Below the pieces are notes generated by a model. The model was not told the DNA's origin. It worked only from the letters and a program-made list of their open reading frames with translations, and ran no database searches. From positions 1 through 53,971 of the forward strand of contig DASVPR010000043.1 of assembly GCA_036389485.1 (NCBI GenBank): a DNA stretch of 53,971 nt, read 5' to 3'. The stretch's first letter is position 1; each line of letters opens with the position of its first letter. Both the position numbers and the translations under genes were made by a program. Origin of the DNA: CADCVT01 sp036389485. GTDB taxonomy: Bacteria > Actinomycetota > Thermoleophilia > Solirubrobacterales > Solirubrobacteraceae. Positions 16,572-24,246 of this stretch are shown piece by piece.

Positions 16572-16677
16572 CTTAAGGTACGGCCCCAGTACACTTTCCG
16601 TAGCCGGCGGTAGGAGGGGGCCACGGCCTCCCCCGGAGCCTCCGAAGGCTCGCCCAGGTCCCGCCCCCGGACCACGC

Positions 16678-17349
16678 ATGCGCAGCGAGCCCCTCCGCCG
16701 GCCCCCTCTCGCGATGCGCCTCCGCCGATCCCTCACACCACCGCGCCTGCGCTCGGACGAGCAGCTCGTCGCCGCGTTCCGCGCCGGCGAGGACGAGGCG
16801 TTCGCGGCGATCGCCGAGCGCTACCGCGAGCGGCTCGTCGCCTACGCCGCGCACATGCTCCGCTCGCGCGGACCGGCGGCGGCGGAGGACGTCGTGCAGG
16901 ACGTGCTGATCCGCGCCTTCCGCGCGCTGCGCGCCGACAGCCGGCCGATGGCGCTGCGCGCGTGGCTGTACCGGATCGCGCACAACCGCTGCCTGGACGA
17001 GCTGCGCGGGGAGCGGCCGGCGGTCGAGCTGCACGAGGACGCGGTGGGGTCGGCCGAGGACGCGGCGGCGTCGGCGCGGCGGCGCGAGCGGCTGCGCGAG
17101 CTCGTGGGCGACATCCAGGGCCTGCCGGCCCAGCAGCGCTCCGCGCTCGTGATCCGCGAGCTGGACGGCCTCTCCTACGCCGAGCTGGCCGAGGCGCTCG
17201 ACACGACGGTGCCCGCCGTCAAGTCCCTGCTGGTGCGGGCGCGGATGAACCTCGCGGCGGCCGCCGAGGCGCGCGAGGCCGAGGCCGCCGTGGCCGCGGG
17301 TCAGACGGAGAGCGCGCGGCGGACGAGCGTCGCGATCGCGTCCGCGTAA
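16678..17349 (+). CDS. ECF-type RNA polymerase sigma factor
   Basis: 223 aa. The sigma-70 region 2 spans about 25-100 (AFAAIAERYRERLVAYAAHML, DVVQDVLIRAFRAL, WLYRIAHNRCLDELR) and region 4 spans about 140-195 (LPAQQRSALVIRELDGLSYAELAEAL with the HTH). A 25-residue basic extension precedes region 2; ATG at 16678 was taken as the start, and a later start is possible. No anti-sigma gene is adjacent. The 106-base upstream gap carries two small inverted repeats (about 16617-16660). Its 3' end overlaps the convergent TetR gene by 49 bases. Confidence 0.92.
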   Translation: MRSEPLRRPPLAMRLRRSLTPPRLRSDEQLVAAFRAGEDEAFAAIAERYRERLVAYAAHMLRSRGPAAAEDVVQDVLIRAFRALRADSRPMALRAWLYRIAHNRCLDELRGERPAVELHEDAVGSAEDAAASARRRERLRELVGDIQGLPAQQRSALVIRELDGLSYAELAEALDTTVPAVKSLLVRARMNLAAAAEAREAEAAVAAGQTESARRTSVAIASA

Positions 17350-17879
17350 CCGGTCTCGCCGAACAGCACGCGCGCCTTCATCGTGCGGTCCAGGAGATCG
17401 CGCATCACGTACGTGGTCGTCGTGACGTCCAGCGTCTCCTCGACGTCGCCGCGGACCTGCAGGCGCGTGAGGAACGCCTCCAGCTGGACGCGCCAGGGCT
17501 CGGTCAGCGCGAGCCACTCGTCGAACTCCTCGGCCAGCTCGTAGCCGCGGTTCGCGATCGGCAGCACGTCCGCGAACTGCTGGGCCGCTTCGTGCACGGC
17601 TTCTTGCAGGGCGGGGATCGCCGCGTCGAGGGGGAGGTCCTCGGCCGTGACGCGCGCGGTGGCGGCGCCGAGCGCGCGGCTCAGCTCCATCGCGAGCGCG
17701 CCGGGCAGAGACTCCTTGGAGGGGAAGTACAGATAGAACGTCCCCTGGGCCACGTTCGCGCGGCTGGCGATGCTCGAAACCGTCGTGCGCTCGTAGCCGT
17801 TCTCCGCCAGGACCTCCCGCGCCGCGGCGAGCAACTGCTCCCTGCGGCCGCCCGAGGCCTCGGCCTGGTGGATGGACAT
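17301..17879 (-). CDS. TetR family transcriptional regulator
   Basis: 192 aa from ATG at 17879. The N-terminal HTH is typical: REQLLAAAREVLAENGYERT, then VSSIASRANVAQGTFYLYFPSKE. The C-terminal ligand-binding helices (about 65-190) give no clue to the ligand. It is divergent from the sigma factor at 17939 with a 59-base gap, where it may bind, and converges with the ECF sigma gene. A longer frame to 17960 would overlap the sigma start region and was rejected. Confidence 0.93.
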   Translation of the reverse strand: MSIHQAEASGGRREQLLAAAREVLAENGYERTTVSSIASRANVAQGTFYLYFPSKESLPGALAMELSRALGAATARVTAEDLPLDAAIPALQEAVHEAAQQFADVLPIANRGYELAEEFDEWLALTEPWRVQLEAFLTRLQVRGDVEETLDVTTTTYVMRDLLDRTMKARVLFGETGYADAIATLVRRALSV

Positions 17880-17938
17880 GGCGTCAACGGTACATCGACG
17901 GGTGCATGGATCGCCAGTCTCCCGGAAATCACACGACC

Positions 17939-18991
17939 ATGGCCGTTGACTATCAGGCACGCCTTGACGCGCTCCTGGAGCGGGGTGAGGACCAGGGCTG
18001 CGTGAACCTGTCGGAGCTCTCGATGCTCGTCAGCCAGCTCGACCTGGACGACGACGACGTCGGCGAGCTGCACAACCGGCTCGACGAGCTGGGGATCGCC
18101 GTGACCGACGACTGCGGCCGGGCGGGCGTCGCGACGACGAGCTACATGCCGCACGACCTGTCGACCTCGACCACCGACGCGCTGCAGCTGTTCCTCAACG
18201 AGCTGGGCCGCTACCCGCTGCTCACCGCCGCCGACGAGATCGAGCTCGCCAAGCGGATCGAGCGCGGCGACCTCACGGCGAAGGAGCGCATGATCCTCTC
18301 GAACCTGCGCCTCGTCGTCTCGATCGCGAAGAAGTACCAGGGGTCGGACCTGCCGCTGCTCGACCTGATCCAGGAGGGCATCTTCGGGTTGGTGCGCGCG
18401 GCCGAGAAGTTCGACTGGCGCAAGGGCTACAAGTTCTCCACGTACGCGACGTTCTGGATCCGCCAGGCGATCCAGCGCGGGATCGAGACGAAGGCCCGCA
18501 CGATCCGGATCCCCATCCACGTCGGCCAGCGCGAGCGGAAGATCGCGAAGGCCGAGCGCGAGCTGACGACGCGGCTGGGCCGCGCGCCGACCGACGAGGA
18601 GATCGCGGCGGCCGCCGAGCTGACGCTCGAGCACGTGCAGGACGCGCGCGAGGCGGCGCGGACGATCACGTCGCTGGACCGGCCGATCGGCGAGGAGGGC
18701 GAGACCGCGTTCGGCGATCTGCTGCCCTCCGAGGGGCCCCTGCCGGAGGAGGAGGTCCACATCTCGCTGCGCGAGGAGGCGCTGCGCCGCGCGGTGGAGC
18801 GCCTGCCCGCGCGCGAGCAGCAGGTCGTCAAGCTGCGCTACGGCATCAACGGCGGCGGAGCGCCGACCCCGCTGCGCGAGACGGCGGAGCGCGTCGGGAT
18901 GACGCCGGCGGAGGTTCGCCGGGTCGAGTCCTCGGCTCTGGAGCGCCTCTCGATGGAGCGCGAGATCGCCGCGCTCCGCGAAGCGGCCTGA
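17939..18991 (+). CDS. Sigma-70 family (primary-like/group 2) RNA polymerase sigma factor
   Basis: 350 aa from ATG at 17939; an in-frame ATG at 17906 gives 361 aa. After an N-terminal region with a short acidic SELSMLVSQLDLDDDDVGEL part, region 1.2 (LQLFLNELGRYPLL), region 2 (LRLVVSIAKKYQGSDLPLLD, EKFDWRKGYKFSTYATFWIR), region 3 (PIHVGQRERKIAKAERELT) and region 4 (LPAREQQVVKLRYGINGG) are all present. Region 2.4 and the QxxxR run (WIRQAIQRGI) are those of RpoD-like factors. It is shorter than a typical primary sigma, so it is likely a group 2 or SigB-like alternative factor. Confidence 0.92.
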   Translation: MAVDYQARLDALLERGEDQGCVNLSELSMLVSQLDLDDDDVGELHNRLDELGIAVTDDCGRAGVATTSYMPHDLSTSTTDALQLFLNELGRYPLLTAADEIELAKRIERGDLTAKERMILSNLRLVVSIAKKYQGSDLPLLDLIQEGIFGLVRAAEKFDWRKGYKFSTYATFWIRQAIQRGIETKARTIRIPIHVGQRERKIAKAERELTTRLGRAPTDEEIAAAAELTLEHVQDAREAARTITSLDRPIGEEGETAFGDLLPSEGPLPEEEVHISLREEALRRAVERLPAREQQVVKLRYGINGGGAPTPLRETAERVGMTPAEVRRVESSALERLSMEREIAALREAA

Positions 18992-18995
18992 TCCG

Positions 18996-19023
18996 AGGGG
19001 CGAGCCGGCGCGGGCTCGCCCCT
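18996..19023 (+). terminator. Hairpin terminator after the sigma factor gene
   Basis: Positions 18996-19006 and 19013-19023 are perfect 11-base inverted repeats around a 6-base loop, starting 5 bases after the sigma stop. It ends only 12 bases before the helicase ATG at 19035, so helicase transcription probably depends on read-through or a promoter inside the sigma gene. Confidence 0.7.
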
Positions 19024-19034
19024 ACCTTGGGGCG

Positions 19035-21074
19035 ATGCCTCTCGACCTCCTGCGCGCGCTCGCCGGACCGGACGCCGTCTTCCGGCCGGATCAGCGCGAG
19101 GCGATCGAGGACCTCGTTGGCGGCCGCCGGCGGGTCCTCTGCGTGCAGCGCACGGGGTGGGGGAAGAGCGCGGTGTACTTCATCGCCACCGCGCTGCTGC
19201 GCCGGGAGGGGGCCGGTCCCACCGTCCTGATTAGCCCGCTCCTCGCCCTGATGCGCAACCAGATCGAGGCGGCGGAGCGGCTCGGGATCCGCGCCGTCAC
19301 GGTCAACTCGACGAACCGGGACGACTGGGAGGCGGTGCGGCAGGAGCTGGAGCGAGATGCCGTCGACCTGCTGCTGATCTCGCCCGAGCGGCTGAACAAC
19401 CCGCAGTTCCGCGAGGCGATGCTGCCGCTGTTCATCGAGCGGGTCGGGCTGCTCGTGGTCGACGAGGCGCACTGCGTCTCGGACTGGGGGCACGACTTCC
19501 GGCCGGACTACCGGCGGATCCGGGACATGCTGGCGGCGCTGTCCGCCGATGTCGCGGTGTTGTGCACGACCGCGACGGCCAACGACCGCGTGGTCGACGA
19601 CGTCGCCGAGCAGCTGCGGATCGCGGCGGCCGAAAGAGACCTCGTCGTGTACCGCGGGCCGCTCGCGCGCACCAGCCTGCGGCTCGAGGTCGTCACGCTG
19701 CCCGAGCCGGCGGCGCGGCTGGCGTGGCTCGCGACGTGGCTGCCGCAGCTGCCCGGGTCGGGGATCGTCTACTGCCTCACCAAGCGCGACACCGAGATGG
19801 TCGCCGAGTGGCTGAACGCGAACGGGGTCGACGCGCTGTCGTACTCGGGTGAGGTCGCCGACGAGGAGCGCGTCGAGGCGGAGCGGCGGCTGCTGCGCAA
19901 CGACGTGAAGGCGGTCGTGGCGACGTCAGCCCTCGGGATGGGCTACGACAAGCCCGACCTCGGCTTCGTCGTCCACTACCAGGCGCCGTCGTCGGCGATC
20001 GCCTACTACCAGCAGGTCGGCCGTGCGGGCCGCGGGGTGGACGAGGCGCACGTCGTCCTGCTGCGCGGCGCCGAGGACCGCCGCATCCAGGACTTCTTCA
20101 TCGAGACGGCGTTCCCGGCGCGGCCGCTCGTCGAGCGCGTGCTGGCGCTGCTGCCCGCGTCGATCCCCCAGCTGCAGACCGATGTGAACCTGGGCCGCGG
20201 GCGGCTCGAAGCGCTGCTGAAGGTGCTGGACGTGGAGGGCGCGGTGCGGCGGAACGGCTCGACGTGGGAGGCGACGGGCGCGGAGTGGACGTACGACCAG
20301 GAGCGCTACGAGCAGGTCACGAAGCTGCGCCGCGCCGAGCAGGAGGCGATGTCCCGCTACGGCGCCGACGGCCGGTGCCTCATGCAGGCGCTGCTCGAGC
20401 AGCTCGACGACCCGGCCGCGCAGCCGTGCGGGATCTGCTCGGTGTGCGCCGGGCCGCGGTTCGCCGCGCCGCCCGATCCGTCGCTCGTCGAAGGCGCGCG
20501 CCGGCTGCTGCGGTCCCGCCCCGTGGTCCTGTCGGTGCGCCGCCAGACGCCGCGCACCGCGGACGCGCCCGGCAAGCGCATCCCGCAGGAGCTGCAGCTC
20601 GAGGAGGGCCGCGCCGTGACCCGCGCCGGCGACGGCGCCTGGGACCGGCTGATCGCGGAGGGCCGGCGGGACGGCCGCTTCGACGACGAGCTGGTCGAGG
20701 CGTGCGTCAACGCGATCAGGGGCTGGCGGCCGCACCCGCTGCCGGAGTGGGTCACCGCCGTGCCCTCGCTGCGCAGCGGCGACCTCGTCCCGGACCTGGC
20801 CCGGCGCGTCGCGGGGGCGCTGGAGCTGCCGTACGTCGAGGCGCTGGAGCGGACGGTCGACGGCCCGCCGCAGCGCGAGATGGAGAACTCGGCGATGCAG
20901 GTGGCGAACGTCCGCGGGAAGTTCCGGGTCGCGAAGCCGCCGCCCCCGCGACCGGGCCTGCTGATCGACGACGTCCGCTACTCGGGCTGGACGCTCGTGA
21001 CCGTCGGCGCGCAGCTGCGCGCGAAGGGCGCAGGCCCGATCCACCCGGTCGTGCTCGCGCTCGCCGGGGCGTGA
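19035..21074 (+). CDS. RecQ-like ATP-dependent DNA helicase with C-terminal phosphoribosyltransferase domain
   Basis: 679 aa. The SF2 helicase core has a Walker A-like RTGWGKS at 39-45, DEAH at 143-146 followed by the RecQ-specific CVSDWGHDFRPDY, motif III TATAN, motif V ATSALGMGYDKPD and motif VI QQVGRAGRG. A Cys cluster near 465 (PCGICSVCAG) matches the RecQ zinc-binding region. The last roughly 150 residues are a ComF/PRTase-like domain ending in LLIDDVRYSGWTLV, a PRPP-loop signature. It unwinds DNA in repair or recombination; the role of the PRTase part is unclear. ATG at 19035. Confidence 0.92.
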   Translation: MPLDLLRALAGPDAVFRPDQREAIEDLVGGRRRVLCVQRTGWGKSAVYFIATALLRREGAGPTVLISPLLALMRNQIEAAERLGIRAVTVNSTNRDDWEAVRQELERDAVDLLLISPERLNNPQFREAMLPLFIERVGLLVVDEAHCVSDWGHDFRPDYRRIRDMLAALSADVAVLCTTATANDRVVDDVAEQLRIAAAERDLVVYRGPLARTSLRLEVVTLPEPAARLAWLATWLPQLPGSGIVYCLTKRDTEMVAEWLNANGVDALSYSGEVADEERVEAERRLLRNDVKAVVATSALGMGYDKPDLGFVVHYQAPSSAIAYYQQVGRAGRGVDEAHVVLLRGAEDRRIQDFFIETAFPARPLVERVLALLPASIPQLQTDVNLGRGRLEALLKVLDVEGAVRRNGSTWEATGAEWTYDQERYEQVTKLRRAEQEAMSRYGADGRCLMQALLEQLDDPAAQPCGICSVCAGPRFAAPPDPSLVEGARRLLRSRPVVLSVRRQTPRTADAPGKRIPQELQLEEGRAVTRAGDGAWDRLIAEGRRDGRFDDELVEACVNAIRGWRPHPLPEWVTAVPSLRSGDLVPDLARRVAGALELPYVEALERTVDGPPQREMENSAMQVANVRGKFRVAKPPPPRPGLLIDDVRYSGWTLVTVGAQLRAKGAGPIHPVVLALAGA

Positions 21075-21087
21075 GAGGCTTCCGGCC

Positions 21088-21477
21088 ATGGCCACCTCCT
21101 CCGACATCACGGGCGTCGACTTCGTCCCGATCTCCGTCAAGGACCTCCACGCCGCGAGCGACTTCTACGGCGGCACCCTCGGGCTGCACCGCTCGACCTT
21201 CCGGCCCGAGAGCGGCTTCTCCGAGTACGAGACCGGGAACCTCACGCTCGGCGTGGTGAACGGCGAGCAGGCCGGGCTCGGCCACCGCACCGCGGCGTAC
21301 CCGATCGCGCTGCACGTCGACGACGTGGCGAAGACCCGCGCGGACCTCGAGGCCAAGGGCGTCGAGTTCGCGGGCGACATCCTCGACACCGGCGTCTGCC
21401 ACATGGCGTTCTTCCACGACCCCGACGGCAACCCGCTGATGCTCCACCACCGCTACGCGCCGCGGAACCCGGACTGA
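21088..21477 (+). CDS. VOC (glyoxalase/bleomycin-resistance) superfamily protein
   Basis: 129 aa, two beta-alpha-beta-beta-beta units. FVPISVKDLHAASDFYGGTLGL is the first half, and ALHVDDVAKTRADLEAKGV followed by HMAFFHDPDGNPLMLHHR is the second. Metal-ligand candidates are His in LHVDD and the Glu/His positions near the ends. It could be a dioxygenase, isomerase or binding protein; substrate unknown. It starts 13 bases after the helicase stop and ends 3 bases before the convergent cupin stop. Confidence 0.9.
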   Translation: MATSSDITGVDFVPISVKDLHAASDFYGGTLGLHRSTFRPESGFSEYETGNLTLGVVNGEQAGLGHRTAAYPIALHVDDVAKTRADLEAKGVEFAGDILDTGVCHMAFFHDPDGNPLMLHHRYAPRNPD

Positions 21478-21480
21478 GGC

Positions 21481-21948
21481 TCAGCTCTCGCCGAAGTAGT
21501 AGTCGACCTTCGCGGACCGTGGGGCCATGAGGTCCTCCTCGCGGATGCCGGTCCAGACCCCGACCTTGTCGCTGTCCGGGTAGCACGTCGCGCTCGGGAC
21601 GACGACCTGCGACCACATCAGGATCCGGACGGTCTCGTCGGTCTCGTTGCGCACGCCGTGGGCGCCCTCCGGGCCCTTCGGGAAGAAGGCGACGTCGAAC
21701 GGCGCGAGCTGCTCCTCGCGCTCCGCGGTGCGGAGCGTCGGGCGGCCGGTGAGGACGAGCAGCCACTCCTCTTCGCCGTACTCGTAGTGGTACGGGCAGA
21801 CGGCCTGGCCGGGCTTCAGCTCGTAGACAGTGGTCCCGGTCTCCTTCGCGCCGAGGTCGGGGCCAAGCCGGAACATGCCGGCGCGGAAGCCGTCGGGGTC
21901 CGTGTCGTCGTAGGTGAACTGCGGATCGGCGATGTTGAGGCGACGCAT
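21481..21948 (-). CDS. Cupin domain protein
   Basis: 155 aa from ATG at 21948. The cupin motif 1 is in CPYHYEYGEEEWLLVLTGRP (metal-binding His, His/Glu set) and motif 2 is in PEGAHGVRNETDE. It is a small single-domain cupin with a roughly 40-residue N-terminal part. The function may be metal-dependent isomerisation or binding of a small molecule; there is no clue to which. It is divergent from the DsbA/FrnE-like gene, 36 bases away. Confidence 0.88.
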   Translation of the reverse strand: MRRLNIADPQFTYDDTDPDGFRAGMFRLGPDLGAKETGTTVYELKPGQAVCPYHYEYGEEEWLLVLTGRPTLRTAEREEQLAPFDVAFFPKGPEGAHGVRNETDETVRILMWSQVVVPSATCYPDSDKVGVWTGIREEDLMAPRSAKVDYYFGES

Positions 21949-21984
21949 CGGTGGATCGTCGCACGCCTGGGTAGCCTCGATCGC

Positions 21985-22620
21985 GTGCACGTCGAGATCT
22001 GGTCGGACATCGCCTGCCCGTGGTGCTACGTCGGCAAGCGGCGCTTCGAGGCGGCGCTCGAGGACTTCCCGCAGCGCGACGAGGTCGAGGTGACGTGGCG
22101 GAGCTTCGAGCTCGACCCGCAGGCGCCGCGCGTCCGCGAGGGCGACCACACCGATCACCTCGCGGCGAAGTACGGCATGACCCGCGAGGACGCCGCCGCG
22201 CGCCACGCGCAGATGACGGAGATGGCGGCGGCGGAGGGGCTGGAGCTGCACTTCGACCGCGTCCGCGGCGGCAACACCTTCGACGCGCACCGCCTCGTGC
22301 ATCTCGGCGCCGCGCACGGGCTGCAGGACGAGACGATCGAGCGCCTGAAGCGCGCCTACTTCACCGAGGGCGTCGCGATCGGGGATGCCGACGAGCTCGC
22401 GGGGGTCGCCGCGGAGGTCCTGCCGGAGGAGGAGGTCCGCGAGACGCTCGCGACCGACCGGTTCGCCGACGCGGTCCGCGAGGACGAGGCGACCGCGGCG
22501 AAGCTCGGCATCGGCGCGGTGCCGTTCTTCGTGGTCGACCGCCAGATCGCGGTCTCCGGCGCGCAGCAGCCCGAGCTCTTCCGCGCGCTGCTCGATCGCG
22601 CCCGCCAGCCGGTCGCCTGA
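21985..22620 (+). CDS. DsbA/FrnE-family thiol oxidoreductase
   Basis: 211 aa from GTG at 21985. The thioredoxin fold has the redox motif C11-P-W-C14 in VEIWSDIACPWCYVGKRRFE, the DsbA-type helical insert and a cis-proline region GAVPFFVVD. This is the cytoplasmic FrnE/2-hydroxychromene-isomerase-like branch; no signal peptide is present. In relatives it acts as a disulfide isomerase/reductase linked to oxidative stress. A strong hairpin follows its stop. Confidence 0.92.
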   Translation: MHVEIWSDIACPWCYVGKRRFEAALEDFPQRDEVEVTWRSFELDPQAPRVREGDHTDHLAAKYGMTREDAAARHAQMTEMAAAEGLELHFDRVRGGNTFDAHRLVHLGAAHGLQDETIERLKRAYFTEGVAIGDADELAGVAAEVLPEEEVRETLATDRFADAVREDEATAAKLGIGAVPFFVVDRQIAVSGAQQPELFRALLDRARQPVA

Positions 22621-22648
22621 CGCCGGTCGGGAGGGAGCGACCGGCGTC
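22619..22648 (+). terminator. Hairpin terminator after the DsbA/FrnE-like gene
   Basis: Positions 22619-22629 and 22638-22648 are perfect 11-base inverted repeats with an 8-base loop; the first arm overlaps the TGA stop at 22618-22620. It has no T-run but its position right at the stop supports termination. Confidence 0.7.
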
Positions 22649-22666
22649 GCGACGAACAGAGCAGCG

Positions 22667-23338
22667 ATGACCGCCATCGGCGTCCTGCGCGAGGGCCCGC
22701 TGCACGCGGCGGTCAAGGACCGGCTCGCGCGGCCGGGCGACCGCGCCGAGGTGAGGGTCGGGCGCTTCGTGATCGACCTCGTGCGGGGCGACGGCGAGCT
22801 CGTCGAGGTGCAGACCGGCGGCTTCGGGCCGCTCGGGCCGAAGCTCGACGCCCTGCTCGACGAGCACCGCATGCGGATCGTGCACCCGATCGCGGCGGAG
22901 CGGCGGATCGTGCGCGTCGACGCCGAGGGCGAGGTGCTCTCCGCCCGGCGCTCGCCCCTCAAGGGCCGCCCGCTCGCGATCTTCGACCGCCTCGTGACGT
23001 TCCCGTCGCTGCTCGCGCACCCGAACCTCGTCATCGAGCTGCTGCTGTGCGCCGAGGACCACGTCCGCGCCCCGGCGCCCCGCCGCGGCGGTCGCTTCCT
23101 CCGCGACCCCGGTGAGCGGCACCTCGTCGACGTGCTGAACCGCGTGGTCCTCGAGACGCCGGCAGATGCCCTCGCGCTCGTCGCGCCGCCCAGCGCACCC
23201 TTCACGAACAGCGACCTCGCAGACGCCCTCGGCTGCGATCGACGCCTCGCCGCGCGCGCGACGTACTGCCTGCGCCACCTCTCAGTGATCGAGGCGATCG
23301 GCAAACGCGGCCGCGCGGCGCTGTTCGTCGCCACGTGA
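22667..23338 (+). CDS. Hypothetical protein, nuclease-like N-terminus and winged-helix-like C-terminus
   Basis: 223 aa from ATG at 22667. The N-terminal segment RFVIDLVRGDGELVEVQTGG has an Asp followed by Glu-x-Gln on successive predicted strands, the layout of PD-(D/E)xK nuclease folds (with Gln in place of Lys). The middle part is basic, and the C-terminal about 60 residues (SDLADALGCDRRLAARATYC) look like a winged helix. I do not recognise a named family with certainty. It converges with the HD/ImmA-like pair, 29 bases from the peptidase stop. Confidence 0.65.
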   Translation: MTAIGVLREGPLHAAVKDRLARPGDRAEVRVGRFVIDLVRGDGELVEVQTGGFGPLGPKLDALLDEHRMRIVHPIAAERRIVRVDAEGEVLSARRSPLKGRPLAIFDRLVTFPSLLAHPNLVIELLLCAEDHVRAPAPRRGGRFLRDPGERHLVDVLNRVVLETPADALALVAPPSAPFTNSDLADALGCDRRLAARATYCLRHLSVIEAIGKRGRAALFVAT

Positions 23339-23367
23339 GCCGAAGCCACGGGCGACCACTCGCCGCC

Positions 23368-24246
23368 TCACACTTGGAGGTGTACGGCCGCCAGCAGCTC
23401 CATGCCGCTGCCTCCCTCGCCCCGGCTCAGTCGCACGGTGGCCAGCCTCGCGCGCACGGACTCCCGCACGAACCGCACTGGAGGCTCTGTGCTGCGGCGC
23501 GAGATGTCCAGGCGGATGTCGGCCTCCTTCAGGCCGGAGTACAGGTCGAGCAGCGGCTCGTCGCTGCCCATGACACCGGCGACGCTGCGGTTCCGAGGAA
23601 GGAACCAGCGTGCCTTGTCGAGGACGGCATCGAAGACCCGCAGCCTCTTGTTCCGTTGCGTGTACCGATTCGGGCGACACCGGACGTCGAGCCAGACGCG
23701 GTCGAGCCCTCCGAGCCAGTTCTCGCGGCCCGCGAAGCGCAGCACGGTCTGCGGCGAGACGCCGAGCTCGTCGGACAGGCGCAGGAGCGCGACGGGATCG
23801 GCCGCCGCACGGAACTGATCGCGGATCTCGTGACGGAAGGCGAACGGGATGAGCAGCTCGGCGGCGAACGCGCTCGCGAACCGTTCCTGGTCTTCCTGCT
23901 CGAGCTGGCGCTCCGCAGAGTCGAAGCGGCGATGCAGGACGACGTGGCCGAGCTCGTGCGCCACCGCGAACCTGCGCGCCGACGTGCGAAGGTCCGAGCG
24001 GACCTCGACGACGTCCACGGCCGGTGAGTCGTCCCACAGCTGGAGCGCCGCGCCCGGCTCGCGAAGCCGGTGGCGGTACCAGCGCGCGCGCTGCGCCGGC
24101 AGGTCGTCACGTGTGTGGACCTTGACCTCGAGGGCCCGCGCCACGGCGCCGACCTGAACCCTTCTGGTCCGGCAGGCCTCCGGGACCTCCCGAGCCACAT
24201 CGCGCGCCGCCCGCCGCGCGAGGTCCCAGATGAGCTGATTCGTCAC
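23368..24246 (-). CDS. ImmA/IrrE-type zinc metallopeptidase
   Basis: 292 aa from GTG at 24246. The metallopeptidase motif HELGH is at 97-101 within FAVAHELGHVVLHRRFDS, followed by FAAELLIPF, which supplies the third ligand region. After it comes a segment like the ImmA HTH-related part (LRLSDELGVSPQTVLRFAG) and about 120 residues of unknown C-terminal domain. Relatives cleave repressor-type substrates to switch gene expression, as in ICEBs1 ImmA or Deinococcus IrrE. Its GTG overlaps the HD gene stop as GTGA (24243-24246), so the two proteins are made together. Confidence 0.88.
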   Translation of the reverse strand: MTNQLIWDLARRAARDVAREVPEACRTRRVQVGAVARALEVKVHTRDDLPAQRARWYRHRLREPGAALQLWDDSPAVDVVEVRSDLRTSARRFAVAHELGHVVLHRRFDSAERQLEQEDQERFASAFAAELLIPFAFRHEIRDQFRAAADPVALLRLSDELGVSPQTVLRFAGRENWLGGLDRVWLDVRCRPNRYTQRNKRLRVFDAVLDKARWFLPRNRSVAGVMGSDEPLLDLYSGLKEADIRLDISRRSTEPPVRFVRESVRARLATVRLSRGEGGSGMELLAAVHLQV

